A stretch of DNA of 64,000 bases from the NCBI RefSeq assembly GCF_001306115.1, contig NZ_LGCL01000002.1:62001-126000 (forward strand). Direction: 5' to 3'. Below are positions 24,759 through 34,384 of this stretch, in pieces. The notes under the pieces are model-generated. The model saw only the letters and a program-made list of their open reading frames with translations. It did no database searches and had not been told where the DNA came from. Source of the DNA: Ornatilinea apprima. Its GTDB lineage: Bacteria; Chloroflexota; Anaerolineae; Anaerolineales; Anaerolineaceae. A program made the translations under genes and the position numbers. Position 1 is the first letter of the stretch; every line of letters begins with the position of its first letter.

Positions 24759-27575
24759 ATGAATCTAGTCTGCATAACGGCGCTATGCCTAACCCTGCTC
24801 ACCGGTCTTTTTCAACCAGAATCTAAAGGTCAAATTCCGTCGCCTTCCCGGAATGCTGCCATCACGGCTTCGCCTTTCGCGTTACCTGGCGACCGCATCT
24901 CCCCTGCTGAAGTCCAGTTTATTTCCAATTTAGCCCCATCTCTTGAGAAATCGCTGGATGTGTTCTGGGATTTTGGCGACGGAACCTTCTCAGAGGAGTT
25001 CAACCCATCTCACCGGTATATCAGCGGCGGAGAATATCACATCGCCTTTCAAACACGGCTGGAGAATGAGTTGGTGTTGGAGAGTAATTTTCCACTGGTC
25101 ATTGATCAAGTTGCCAACCCCCGCATTATCATTGACCCATATCCTTCGCGTACCCAGGCCGAATCGCTCACTCTGAGCGGAAAAATCCGAGTACATGATC
25201 AGGTGGGTATTGCCTCATTTGTTTGGGATCAAGTCAGCACAGACCGGGCAGGCTTTGTTGAGAATCTCTCTTCAGACAACACCTGGGAGCTGAGTATTCC
25301 ATTGAAGCCCGGCACCAATGAGATCTTGTTCACCGCTACGGACGAGCATGCCAACATCGGTACGAAAAGAATTCAAATTGAACGTGTAATCAAACAGCCC
25401 GAAATTCACGATGTCGTTTTCTCTTCTACCGAAATACCTGTCCATACAAAACTCGAATTAACCTTTGATGTATTGACCAGCGCGGACAATCTCTTCTATG
25501 AATATGATGAAGATCCGCCAGTTGGGGTCGTTCCCCGCAGCGGGATAACAGTAACTGCGCACATCCTAACACCTTCGGGAATAACCGTAAACCAACCAGC
25601 CCATTATTCCAAAACCGCGATCAATCTTGGCTCTCAAAATGAACCCAGGATGATTGAGGGCGATACTGGCGTCTGGTATGTTCGCTTCTCGCCGCCTGAA
25701 ACGGGTGAGTATCAAATTACTTTGGCGGCGAAAGACCGGTCAGGTGAAGTAGAAGTCGACGCCGGAAAGTTCACAGCTGTTTCTTCCAACCTGCCCGGGA
25801 ACATTGAAGTTTGTGAGAAAGATTATCGGTATTTCTGTTTTGCCAATGGCGAACTCTTCTTTCCCAGTGGACCGGTAACCTCTGAAGATTTGTCAGCGTA
25901 TCCCGGCAGCGGCATCAATTTTGCGCGTGTTTGGATGGCGCCTATTGGAGCATATTCCACCACCTTCTCCCGCTGGATTTCCAACGCGAAACAGATGGGC
26001 AATGAAGGATTTGAAGCAGCATTGACTGCTGAAAGTCATTATCCGGCGCACGAATTATCCCAAAAGCTGGACGCAGAAGAAGGGAACCGAATATGGCTCG
26101 GTTGGATTGAGGGAGACCGGTTTCCTTATCAGCTGGATACAGGCGCCACGTATCTGGTCAAATTGCGCATTTCAGCTCGCAACATGCAGGGACCGCTAGA
26201 CTCAAACCGCCCTTATGGATTGATGCTTATCAATCACCCGTGGATCGATGATGATTCGAAAATTCTATGGGAAGATTACCCATCTTTGGTGCCGGTCATC
26301 CAAACAGACCGTGATTGGCATACATTGTTGGCTTATTATCGCCCCGGGCAACTTCAATCACCCGCTCCCTATTTTTCTTTGGTTTTATCCAACATGGCCA
26401 GTGGAGAAGTCTTTATCGATGAATTTTCCATTCGGAAGGTTACTTCAGACGGTAACCCCAGCGGTGAGGTGATTTTTAACAGCAATGCCAACATCCACAC
26501 GTATGTGGAATCCAAAGCGGCCGCCTACCTCGACCAATTAATTGCCAATGGCGAAGAGGCGGGCGTTTTCTTCAAATTCGTTGTGCATGACAAAAACGAT
26601 TGGATTCAGAACCACCTCAAGGCCAACGGTCAGTTTTCAACGGAAGGCGATGGATATTTTCAACCAGAGAACACCAAGGCCAACTGGCTTCTGCGCCAAT
26701 GGTGGCGATATGTCGCCTCTCGCTGGGGGTATTCAACATCTATTCATTCCTGGGAGTTGTTGAATGAAGGCCCCCCTGATAGCCAAGAACATTACAACCT
26801 TGCGCAGCAATTTGGCAAATTCATGCATTCCGTAGATGCTCATCCCCACCTGGTAACAACATCGTTCTGGTATGGCTGGGAGGAATCCTTCTGGAAGGAC
26901 GCCGAATCCTATCCAGATATAGATTATGCTGATTACCATCTCTACGTTACTGAGAAATCAGATTTCTCAAACATCGTGGAGTGGAAAAACCGATTAGGCG
27001 CAACCATATACAGCTCTGCGGTCGAAATGCCAGTGATGTTGGGAGAATTGGGGTTCTTCTTGCCCGACCAGCCAGAATTTCGCCGACTGGTTCTGCAGGA
27101 TACACAAGGCCTGTGGTTCAGAGATCTAATCTGGTCTCAACTCGCAGACACGGTCATATTCACACCTGCCTATTGGTGGAATGAGCACCTGAATCAGATT
27201 GATTATCTTCCCATCGCTCAGGCTTTCAACAATTTTGTGAAGGATATTCCGTTTCAACAGGGTGGCTTCTCCGCCGCGGAAGTTGAGATCGAGTCGTCCC
27301 AATGGACCGCCGTGGGTCAAATCAGTACTAATTTCAATTACGCTGCGATCTGGCTGCATCGGTTAAAGCCTCCCAGCTGGCTCAGCCGATTATCCAGACC
27401 TGTTAAGGTGTATATTCAGGTTGCGCCTTCTCAAAAATATCAAGTCAGGTGGTATGATACGCTTTCCAGTCGCCTGCTATATACTGAATACATGGAAAGC
27501 AATTCTTCGGGGATATTGGAATTGCATATTTGGGATCCGGACGCCGACGTAGCTGTGAAAATCAGAAAGCAGTAA
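24759..27575 (+). CDS. Secreted multidomain glycoside-hydrolase-like protein with PKD domain
   Basis: A 938-aa exported protein. Residues 1-25 form a signal peptide. A PKD-type domain ('FWDFGDGTFSEEF', 'HRYISGGEYHIAF') spans about 45-125; Ig-like and DUF5060-like domains reach residue 345. 'YRYFCFANGELFFPSGPV' opens the catalytic region, which is interrupted by a lectin-like module (about 430-565). The clan-A TIM barrel then shows 'SWELLNEGPP' (Glu670, acid/base) and 'VMLGELGFF' (Glu763, nucleophile). It probably cuts a polysaccharide; the substrate is unknown. The next gene starts 4 bp later, and the pair converges on the polysaccharide locus, so it may trim the product made there. Confidence 0.82.
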   Translation: MNLVCITALCLTLLTGLFQPESKGQIPSPSRNAAITASPFALPGDRISPAEVQFISNLAPSLEKSLDVFWDFGDGTFSEEFNPSHRYISGGEYHIAFQTRLENELVLESNFPLVIDQVANPRIIIDPYPSRTQAESLTLSGKIRVHDQVGIASFVWDQVSTDRAGFVENLSSDNTWELSIPLKPGTNEILFTATDEHANIGTKRIQIERVIKQPEIHDVVFSSTEIPVHTKLELTFDVLTSADNLFYEYDEDPPVGVVPRSGITVTAHILTPSGITVNQPAHYSKTAINLGSQNEPRMIEGDTGVWYVRFSPPETGEYQITLAAKDRSGEVEVDAGKFTAVSSNLPGNIEVCEKDYRYFCFANGELFFPSGPVTSEDLSAYPGSGINFARVWMAPIGAYSTTFSRWISNAKQMGNEGFEAALTAESHYPAHELSQKLDAEEGNRIWLGWIEGDRFPYQLDTGATYLVKLRISARNMQGPLDSNRPYGLMLINHPWIDDDSKILWEDYPSLVPVIQTDRDWHTLLAYYRPGQLQSPAPYFSLVLSNMASGEVFIDEFSIRKVTSDGNPSGEVIFNSNANIHTYVESKAAAYLDQLIANGEEAGVFFKFVVHDKNDWIQNHLKANGQFSTEGDGYFQPENTKANWLLRQWWRYVASRWGYSTSIHSWELLNEGPPDSQEHYNLAQQFGKFMHSVDAHPHLVTTSFWYGWEESFWKDAESYPDIDYADYHLYVTEKSDFSNIVEWKNRLGATIYSSAVEMPVMLGELGFFLPDQPEFRRLVLQDTQGLWFRDLIWSQLADTVIFTPAYWWNEHLNQIDYLPIAQAFNNFVKDIPFQQGGFSAAEVEIESSQWTAVGQISTNFNYAAIWLHRLKPPSWLSRLSRPVKVYIQVAPSQKYQVRWYDTLSSRLLYTEYMESNSSGILELHIWDPDADVAVKIRKQ

Positions 27576-27579
27576 TTCC

Positions 27580-30405
27580 ATGAAAATTAGCAAATCAAAC
27601 AAGAAATGGTTGTTGCATCTCGTATGTTTGGTATCGTTTTTTTTACCAAACATTACTGTATTTGCACAAGAAATTACTGAAAAGCCAGAGAATGATCAAA
27701 TATCAACAGATTGGCTTACCTGGAATGGTAATTTTCAACGAACCAGTTATGCCGCCGACACCCTCCAAATCCCTGCGGGCGGGCGGCTGTACACAAAGTG
27801 GAAGCGATTTCTTGGGGAGCGCATCGAAGTGGAAGTGGAACCACTGGTCGCGGGTGATCTTGTTTATGTTGCGGTGATGAATGGGAAGCTGTACGCCCTG
27901 GATCGCAAAACAGGTGTAACGCGCTGGGTTTTTGAAGCTCTTTCTCCTATAACCAACACGCCCTCTATCATACTGGAAAAAGATTTTTCAGCCGTCTATT
28001 TTGGAACAACCAGTGGTGATTTCTTCGCGGTTAACGCGCTGAATGGAAGCGTTATCTGGCAAATAAAATTGAACGGTGCTGTTCTTTCTTCACCATCCAT
28101 TGCCGGCGGGCAGGTTCTGGTCGGCAGCCTCGACCACTCCTTCTACGCATTGGATATGTATACCGGTGAGATCGTGTGGCAGTTCTCGGCCGATGCCCCC
28201 ATCTCATCCACATCTGCGGTGATGATGCACGACGATTCGGATGATTTTCTGGTTTTCTTATCCAGTGGTAATAATATCGCTTACGCTTTGGATGCGAACG
28301 GCAATCTGGTTTGGCAGCAAAGTATGGCTGGCACATTTACAAAAAGGAATACAATCGTTGTTTCACATGGAGTTGCCATTTTCACCACACGCAAAGCCGG
28401 GGGAGAATATTCTGAAGAACTTACAAACCCGCCAGAAGAGCTGCAGGGGCAGCCTGCCGATCCCGAAACAGTGCTGAACGCCTGGGCCAGGTATTACCAG
28501 GTGCATCCCCGTCGCAGAACCCTCTACTTCTTTGATGCCCTTACTGGAAAAGACCTGTGGCAGCCTGAGATTGACCTTACCCGCTATGCTCCGTTGTACA
28601 TTCCTTATTGGGGGCTGATCTCACCGGTGGTTAACCCGCAGGGGTTCGCGTATTTTCCGGCATCGGGAAGCGGCGGCGATCACGCCCTTGACCATGATAT
28701 GCGGTTATGGGAAATTGATCTTAAAACAGGTGCTTATGCTCAAGTTGCCTCTCAAGATCAATTTGCCCCACGTTTTGATGAGGTCGGTAGGCCTACATTA
28801 GCTGGCAATTCTTATTACCAAACAATCAGTGAAGATATATCATTATTTAACCTGAAAACAAAACAAAATAATACCAGTCTATTTGGAAACGGTTTTATGA
28901 ATCATCGTTTGCCTGTCGAATTTGCGGAGGTTGAAACTAACCGCTTATTCGGCGGATTTGCCGAATATTTCACGCGCTTTGGTGGGTCTACACAAACCGG
29001 CTTCGCGGGCGCGGTCGACGCGATCAGTCCACTGGTCATCTCGGGTTCAGATGCTTTCGTTATCTCTTGGGGGCATATCTCGGCTTTGTCAACCCAACCC
29101 GGCGCAGTCAATATTGATTACGGCGTGGCAGATTTCGCGGAGCTTCCCGCTAATCCGATTTCCCCATCAGCGGCTCGCGATGAAGTAGAGCAGACGATTC
29201 AAGACTTTTTACAATCCGGTGCACAGCCTTCCCCTCAATCTCGCATGTGGGCTTGGATGAAAATGGATATGGGCACATTCTGGCATGCGGGAGAATGGGT
29301 CTCCACGCTATCTAGGGCTCTACCCTATCTCACGCCTGCCACCCAGAAACAATTAAATGAATTCTTGAAGGATTATCTTGTCTCCGATTTACTGAATCCA
29401 GCATATTATGAATACCGCCCGGCGTGTTTGGATTTTGATCAAAACACGGTTCTTGATCCATGCGAATCGTTAGGTGGTATCCAGGCCACATGGTATTGGA
29501 GCAATCCCAATCTGGTCAGCGAGCGAATTATTGCACTCGATGATTATGCCAATGCGACAGGTGACTGGGACCTGATAAAACAAAATTGGGCTTTTATCGT
29601 ACAGCGACTTGAACAATTGGAAAGTTACTGGAATGAAGTTAATGGCATTTATATTTTTGAAACCTGGCACGCTGGACCCTTCTTGCCAGACCTACAAATA
29701 AGGATGCTGACCTCCGTCATGCGCATGTCAAATCAAGTAGGAGATGAAGATACCTACATACGGTTCAGCCAAAAACTGGATCAAATGAAACCCACCCGGA
29801 TGGAATTGCTGGCATATTCTTCGCAATTGGACGAACGTGCAAATCCAATAGATCTTACTGCTGACTACTATCCGTATTTATCGGATTTGTCTTCATTTGC
29901 ATTAACGCCTCAAGTCTATGAAGTTTCCCTTAATGACGCAAGTGAATTGGTTGGCATTTACCAATCTGCAGGACATGATGTTTACCCTATCTTCCTGGTT
30001 GGGTTACATCCCGTTTTCCCTGATTCAGATATATATCAAGATGCAAGATTCCAGAATGTTGTTAACCAAAATATTCATGCCATTGAGGCTTTTTTTCCAT
30101 TCTGGTATCTTGGCGATTATGCCCACGCTTCGCCCATCAATGGGAATGAAGATGACAGTATAAACCCCACATTGGCCGCCGATATTTTTCAGGCAAAAGC
30201 TTACATTCTTCAGACACCGTATGATGAATTAGCGAGGATGGTACCTCTGCCTTATGCTGGTGGAAATGGAAAAATTGATCTGTACCGCCTTCAAAACTTG
30301 GTCGCATTATTAAAAGCAAACATCCCCGCCGAGAAAAACGGGGATGGCAAGGTTGACCTTGAAGATTTTTATATTGCTCGGGGGATGGATAGAACCCGTT
30401 ATTGA
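27580..30405 (+). CDS. Secreted PQQ-like propeller protein with helical-toroid-like region and dockerin-like C-terminus
   Basis: A 941-aa exported protein with a signal peptide (1-30, ending near 'VFAQ'). Residues 45-500 are a beta-propeller of PQQ-like blades ('YALDRKTGVTRWVFEA', 'FAVNALNGSVIWQI', 'YALDMYTGEIVWQF'). Residues 540-870 are mainly helical with Trp-rich motifs ('WYWSNPNLVSERIIALDDYA'), resembling an alpha/alpha-toroid hydrolase, though no catalytic pair can be named. The last 46 residues look like a dockerin: a degenerate first loop 'NGKIDLYRLQNLV' and a clear calcium loop 'NGDGKVDLEDFYIARG'. No cohesin is in the window. Its stop overlaps the convergent ligase gene by 7 bp. Confidence 0.78.
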   Translation: MKISKSNKKWLLHLVCLVSFFLPNITVFAQEITEKPENDQISTDWLTWNGNFQRTSYAADTLQIPAGGRLYTKWKRFLGERIEVEVEPLVAGDLVYVAVMNGKLYALDRKTGVTRWVFEALSPITNTPSIILEKDFSAVYFGTTSGDFFAVNALNGSVIWQIKLNGAVLSSPSIAGGQVLVGSLDHSFYALDMYTGEIVWQFSADAPISSTSAVMMHDDSDDFLVFLSSGNNIAYALDANGNLVWQQSMAGTFTKRNTIVVSHGVAIFTTRKAGGEYSEELTNPPEELQGQPADPETVLNAWARYYQVHPRRRTLYFFDALTGKDLWQPEIDLTRYAPLYIPYWGLISPVVNPQGFAYFPASGSGGDHALDHDMRLWEIDLKTGAYAQVASQDQFAPRFDEVGRPTLAGNSYYQTISEDISLFNLKTKQNNTSLFGNGFMNHRLPVEFAEVETNRLFGGFAEYFTRFGGSTQTGFAGAVDAISPLVISGSDAFVISWGHISALSTQPGAVNIDYGVADFAELPANPISPSAARDEVEQTIQDFLQSGAQPSPQSRMWAWMKMDMGTFWHAGEWVSTLSRALPYLTPATQKQLNEFLKDYLVSDLLNPAYYEYRPACLDFDQNTVLDPCESLGGIQATWYWSNPNLVSERIIALDDYANATGDWDLIKQNWAFIVQRLEQLESYWNEVNGIYIFETWHAGPFLPDLQIRMLTSVMRMSNQVGDEDTYIRFSQKLDQMKPTRMELLAYSSQLDERANPIDLTADYYPYLSDLSSFALTPQVYEVSLNDASELVGIYQSAGHDVYPIFLVGLHPVFPDSDIYQDARFQNVVNQNIHAIEAFFPFWYLGDYAHASPINGNEDDSINPTLAADIFQAKAYILQTPYDELARMVPLPYAGGNGKIDLYRLQNLVALLKANIPAEKNGDGKVDLEDFYIARGMDRTRY

Positions 30406-32159
30406 GCCATCAAATCAATCATGTCGAGAGCTCGCTTGGAAAGGCGGAATTCTCCGATTTCCGCCCACCAGGTAACAAATGCTGATAATTTTTCATCAAA
30501 CTTGTTGGTATTTTTGCCTGGTTCAACTGCAGCTTCAAGTTCGTCTTTCCAAACTAGTGAAAACGCATAGTTTTCTCGATACCCTGGATGGCTTGGAGTA
30601 TTCTTGTAGGCTTTTTCCAAATAGTCAGCAGCTCGATCAAATTCTTTTTCCCGTAAAAAATGCAGCCCCAACCGGTAATCAATAGAAGGCGACTCGCTCT
30701 CTTGATTCATCGCGGCATAAGATGAGATGATGGCATCGTCTTTTTCTAATGGATTGTAAAAACCAGTGATATTGTTTGGAAAACCAGCTAACTCCAAATT
30801 TGCATACGCTTTATGAGCGTGGTAAGCAGGTATGCTTATTCCGCGGTTAAACAAGGAAAGATTAAAGAAAAAGATAACGACAAAAGCGATGATCGCAGTG
30901 ATGGTGGTCCGTAATAAGTTCACACGAGATTGACCTAAATGATCTTTCAAAAGAAATGCCAGTGGGACAAACAGATAAGGGATGGATCCGCCCCCCCAAA
31001 ATGGATCATCAAGTAGCAAAATAAAGACAAAGGTGGCAAAGACGCCAGCGTTTTCTGCTGAAAACCGAGAGAAGTTTATCTGCTTGTAGTTGCTAAGGAA
31101 AATGAGAATCGGCAAAGTCAAAAGAAAGATGATGATGCTTGTGCTGATAATTCCCAGTTCGATAGAGATGTTGGCTAAAAGATTATGGCTATGCGCAATA
31201 AAGAAATGGGATTCATTCAGAATGTACCGCGAAAACAATCCGGGATATGAACCAGCTCCGCCACCAAACAGCCAGAAATCCGGAATAAGCCAGCCCGAAT
31301 TGGATATCAGTTCAAAGCGATAATCCAACCTGCTTAAAAATTGCGAGATTTTCCCGCCAGGGTCGGCAAGCCAGAGCATGGAAATGAGAGGCAATAGCGA
31401 TGATACACCCACAATGTAAGCAGACGCCCGTTTATCTTCATGGAACAAAAAATGTCCAATGCCATATGCGCCAGCCCCGACAACTATCCCAATCCATAAT
31501 GATCGGGTGCCAGTTAATAATACAGTGAAAAGTAGAAAGAAGATCGCCATCAAGAAAAGGAAGGTTAATCGCTTTTGTTTTCGCTCCAACCGGGTAACAA
31601 ATTCGGTGTAAAAAGCTGGCATCACCGTCACGCAAATTCCACCTAGGGTATCATCAATCCGATATGCGCTTTTCGCGATGGGGAATAGCCGATTGATGGT
31701 CAATCCGATTCGATTGACAAAATTATAGTCGGTGGGGAAACGCTGCCAGTCATACGTCAATAAAATCACCACAGCGGCTACAACTGCCGATATCAACAAC
31801 AAATCCCGCACAAAGACATGGTTGTCCTTTGGCTGTAGCAATAGCGCCAGTCCAATTAATCCAGCCAGGCCCAACCCCCATAACTTTGATACTCCAAAAG
31901 CATGGTTATAACTGTCAGCAGTACCCCGAATTCCAATGATCAAGACGGAAACAACGCCAATTAATAAGATCACCGCCTTAAAATCAATTTGCTGATAGGC
32001 TGTAAAGAGCACCACAATGATGCCCAAAACACTTAATAGAATTAAAGTAATGGGAGTTCCTATTCCCATGCCCCACACCACGCCAGCCGCAGCTAGAATA
32101 GCTAATCCAGAGAGAGAATAGACATTTTGCAGGTTAAATGTTGCGAGAAATTTATTCAT
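30399..32159 (-). CDS. O-antigen ligase/polymerase-like membrane protein with C-terminal TPR
   Basis: A 586-aa protein starting at the ATG at 32159, with GAGGCGG upstream. About 12 membrane segments fill residues 10-460, with a large outside loop containing the Wzy_C-like 'LFGGGAGSYPGLF...SHFFIAHSHNLLANISIELGI' region. Residues 490-560 form a TPR-like pair ('YRLGLHFLREKEFDRAADYLEKAY' as two neighbouring helices). Such proteins polymerise or ligate lipid-linked glycans outside the membrane. It is the last gene of the minus-strand locus, separated from the Wzc-like gene by 560 bp, and may have its own promoter. Confidence 0.83.
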   Translation of the reverse strand: MNKFLATFNLQNVYSLSGLAILAAAGVVWGMGIGTPITLILLSVLGIIVVLFTAYQQIDFKAVILLIGVVSVLIIGIRGTADSYNHAFGVSKLWGLGLAGLIGLALLLQPKDNHVFVRDLLLISAVVAAVVILLTYDWQRFPTDYNFVNRIGLTINRLFPIAKSAYRIDDTLGGICVTVMPAFYTEFVTRLERKQKRLTFLFLMAIFFLLFTVLLTGTRSLWIGIVVGAGAYGIGHFLFHEDKRASAYIVGVSSLLPLISMLWLADPGGKISQFLSRLDYRFELISNSGWLIPDFWLFGGGAGSYPGLFSRYILNESHFFIAHSHNLLANISIELGIISTSIIIFLLTLPILIFLSNYKQINFSRFSAENAGVFATFVFILLLDDPFWGGGSIPYLFVPLAFLLKDHLGQSRVNLLRTTITAIIAFVVIFFFNLSLFNRGISIPAYHAHKAYANLELAGFPNNITGFYNPLEKDDAIISSYAAMNQESESPSIDYRLGLHFLREKEFDRAADYLEKAYKNTPSHPGYRENYAFSLVWKDELEAAVEPGKNTNKFDEKLSAFVTWWAEIGEFRLSKRALDMIDLMAQ

Positions 32160-32719
32160 CAGGCCGCCTCGATTCTGGGCTTCAAGTTCAATCAAATTTG
32201 CACTTTAATCTCTTTTACTCGATCAATTAGACTCATCCCTAAGAAAAAATGGAGGGCATTCGCTACAACACAGTATTAGGGGATAAATTCATCTTTGAAT
32301 CCGCCGCGGATCGCGCTCCACATCGATTTTTTGCGTCCATCCATATCCTCAATCTCCAACTATCCCCCTAAAAAAGATCCGCGACAAAGCTGCGAATGGG
32401 TTGCAAATGAAGAAAACGAACTTCATACCCTAAGCTTACGAAGTTCGTTGAAAATTGACCAAATGTGACCGAAATGCCTTTGAACGCGAGCCAATCCATC
32501 CCAGACTGAGAATATTCTCAACCAGCCGCTTTCTTAGGTCAGGCAACCGATTGAATTACAGTCTTTTCACATTATTGCGCTATCACAAGCCGATCTTCTA
32601 TCTCTAACACACTGCAAATTGCGATGGCTAGATTTGCATGCACCAGAACAGGTTGCGCGGGCAAACCTTTTTCGCCACACTGCTTACCGAATCGCTACTC
32701 ATTACTGGGCATATTTTCG
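32160..32719. other. 560-bp intergenic region inside the polysaccharide locus
   Basis: No open reading frame of note on either strand. The only clear structure is a 10-bp perfect hairpin at 32415-32449. A smaller imperfect hairpin followed by T5 on the plus strand lies at 32650-32672 but has no upstream gene to end. Confidence 0.55.
32415..32449 (-). terminator. Hairpin, likely terminator of the Wzc-like transcript
   Basis: On the minus strand AACGAACTTC (32449-32440) pairs perfectly with GAAGTTCGTT (32424-32415), loop 15 nt, followed by TTCTTC. The U-tract is poor, but its place 270 bp after the Wzc-like gene fits a terminator or an RNA-stability element. Confidence 0.45.
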
Positions 32720-34342
32720 TTAGTTATCAAAAAAACCGCGTACTTTATCCAATATCGTGTTGATATCCTTTTCGTCTGGCTTCTTATTGCCATTCTTTGA
32801 AGTACCGGCGTCCTGTTCATACACATAGTAATACGCAGAATCGTAAGAATTGTGATTTTCAGTGAAGTTCAACACAACGCCCAAAGCCTGGCAACCTGTC
32901 CGGTTGATCTGGTCACGCATCGAGATTATTGCGTCTTTCTTTGTATGATCAGGGCGAATGATCAGCAAAACACCATCCACCTGGGCAGCCAAAACGGTCG
33001 CGTCTGCAACGATAAATGGGGCTCCATCAAGGATGACAATATCAACTTTTTCGTGCAGTTTTCTTAAGAATTCACCAAACGTTTTTGAGCCCAAAATTTC
33101 TGTTGGGTTAGGCGGAAGCGTGCCTGCTGGAATGGCCCACAAAGTATTTTCCTGAATGGGATACATTATTTCTTCCAGCGAGGTTTCTTTTCTCAGAAAA
33201 TCAGAGAGGCCTTTTTTACCTTCCAGTCCTAACATTTCCTGCAATACTGGCTTTCGAAGATCTGCCCCAACAATCGCGACCTTCTTCTCAGATTGAGAGA
33301 TCGCCACAGCCAGGTTAATCGCAATAGTGGATTTTCCTTCAGAAGTGCCCGGGCTAGAAATCATGAGTGAGCGAACGGGCTGGTCAATAGACGAGAGCTC
33401 GATATTGGTGCGAAGTGAGCGAAAACTTTCAGCCACAGGCGAAAAAGGATACTCTTTTACATGGTCCCATTTGCTTTCTGTTTTAATTTCCGGGATTTTT
33501 GCCAGAATCGGCATTTGCAACAAATGTTCAACTTCACTGACAGTGCTAACCTTGTTAGAAGAGAACTCAATGAAATACGCCGCACCAGACGCAAACGCGA
33601 ATCCACTAAATGCTGCCACCAAAACAATTAAGACTCGGTTTGGACCAATCGGATAGGTTGGCAATTCAGCCGGCGCCAAAACCGTAATAATATTCGATGC
33701 TCCTTGAGGTGCGCTGGCTAGCAAGGTTGCGTAATTATCACGCAAAGTGGCCATTTTATTTTCCAATGCTGCAATCGAATTCTGTGTGTCTTGAATCTGA
33801 ATTGCGCTGGTCTGCTCACCCAATTCTGCTTGCAGGCGAGAAATTTCATCCTGAGTAATTTGAATCTGCTCTTGATAAGAGTCTAATTGAGAATTGATGA
33901 AAAGCACCCGTTCTGGATTCATCGATTCCGAGCCTCCAGGGCTGTTTTTCATCAGCTGTGATGCCAATTCATTGGCAACCGCCTGAGCGCGCTCCGGGAT
34001 ATTATCCACAACGGTGATTTCAATTAATTGGCTGTTTGGTACGGCCACAGCCTCATATTTAGGAAGCCAGTCAATGCCCAGCGCATCTTTGGTCGCATTT
34101 TTAATAGTTTCCCGAGTAACCAGATCGGCGTAAATAGCGGCCATTTGCCGGTCAGTAATAATCTGATTTGCATTTGGATTCGGATCCTGCAATGTTCGAC
34201 CAATGATTAATGTCGTCTTGGCCTCATAGATGTTCGGTTGGGGCAATGTTGCCAGCAAACTGGAAACCGCCGCAACCAATGCGGCAGCGACAAGCAATTT
34301 CCACCATTTTTTAAGGGGAGCAATGTAATAGCTTAATTCCAT
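32720..34342 (-). CDS. Wzc-like polysaccharide co-polymerase fused to a bacterial tyrosine kinase
   Basis: A 540-aa inner-membrane protein. Membrane segments at about 15-35 and 236-258 enclose an external Wzz domain with a coiled coil (about 150-210). The cytoplasmic BY-kinase has Walker A 'SSPGTSEGKSTIA' (Lys337), Walker A' 'VAIVGADLRKP' and Walker B 'VDIVILDGAP'. A Tyr cluster 'YDSAYYYVYE' near residues 500-512 is the autophosphorylation tail. It controls chain length and export of the polysaccharide. AAGGTGG precedes the ATG. No Wza-type outer-membrane porin gene is seen nearby. Confidence 0.93.
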   Translation of the reverse strand: MELSYYIAPLKKWWKLLVAAALVAAVSSLLATLPQPNIYEAKTTLIIGRTLQDPNPNANQIITDRQMAAIYADLVTRETIKNATKDALGIDWLPKYEAVAVPNSQLIEITVVDNIPERAQAVANELASQLMKNSPGGSESMNPERVLFINSQLDSYQEQIQITQDEISRLQAELGEQTSAIQIQDTQNSIAALENKMATLRDNYATLLASAPQGASNIITVLAPAELPTYPIGPNRVLIVLVAAFSGFAFASGAAYFIEFSSNKVSTVSEVEHLLQMPILAKIPEIKTESKWDHVKEYPFSPVAESFRSLRTNIELSSIDQPVRSLMISSPGTSEGKSTIAINLAVAISQSEKKVAIVGADLRKPVLQEMLGLEGKKGLSDFLRKETSLEEIMYPIQENTLWAIPAGTLPPNPTEILGSKTFGEFLRKLHEKVDIVILDGAPFIVADATVLAAQVDGVLLIIRPDHTKKDAIISMRDQINRTGCQALGVVLNFTENHNSYDSAYYYVYEQDAGTSKNGNKKPDEKDINTILDKVRGFFDN

Positions 34343-34384
34343 TGTTAACCACCTTCTTTCTTCAAATACTGCCTTATTAACATA

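Noticed and set aside
32650..32672. Plus-strand terminator-like hairpin with T5
   Set aside because: Imperfect stem and no plus-strand gene upstream.
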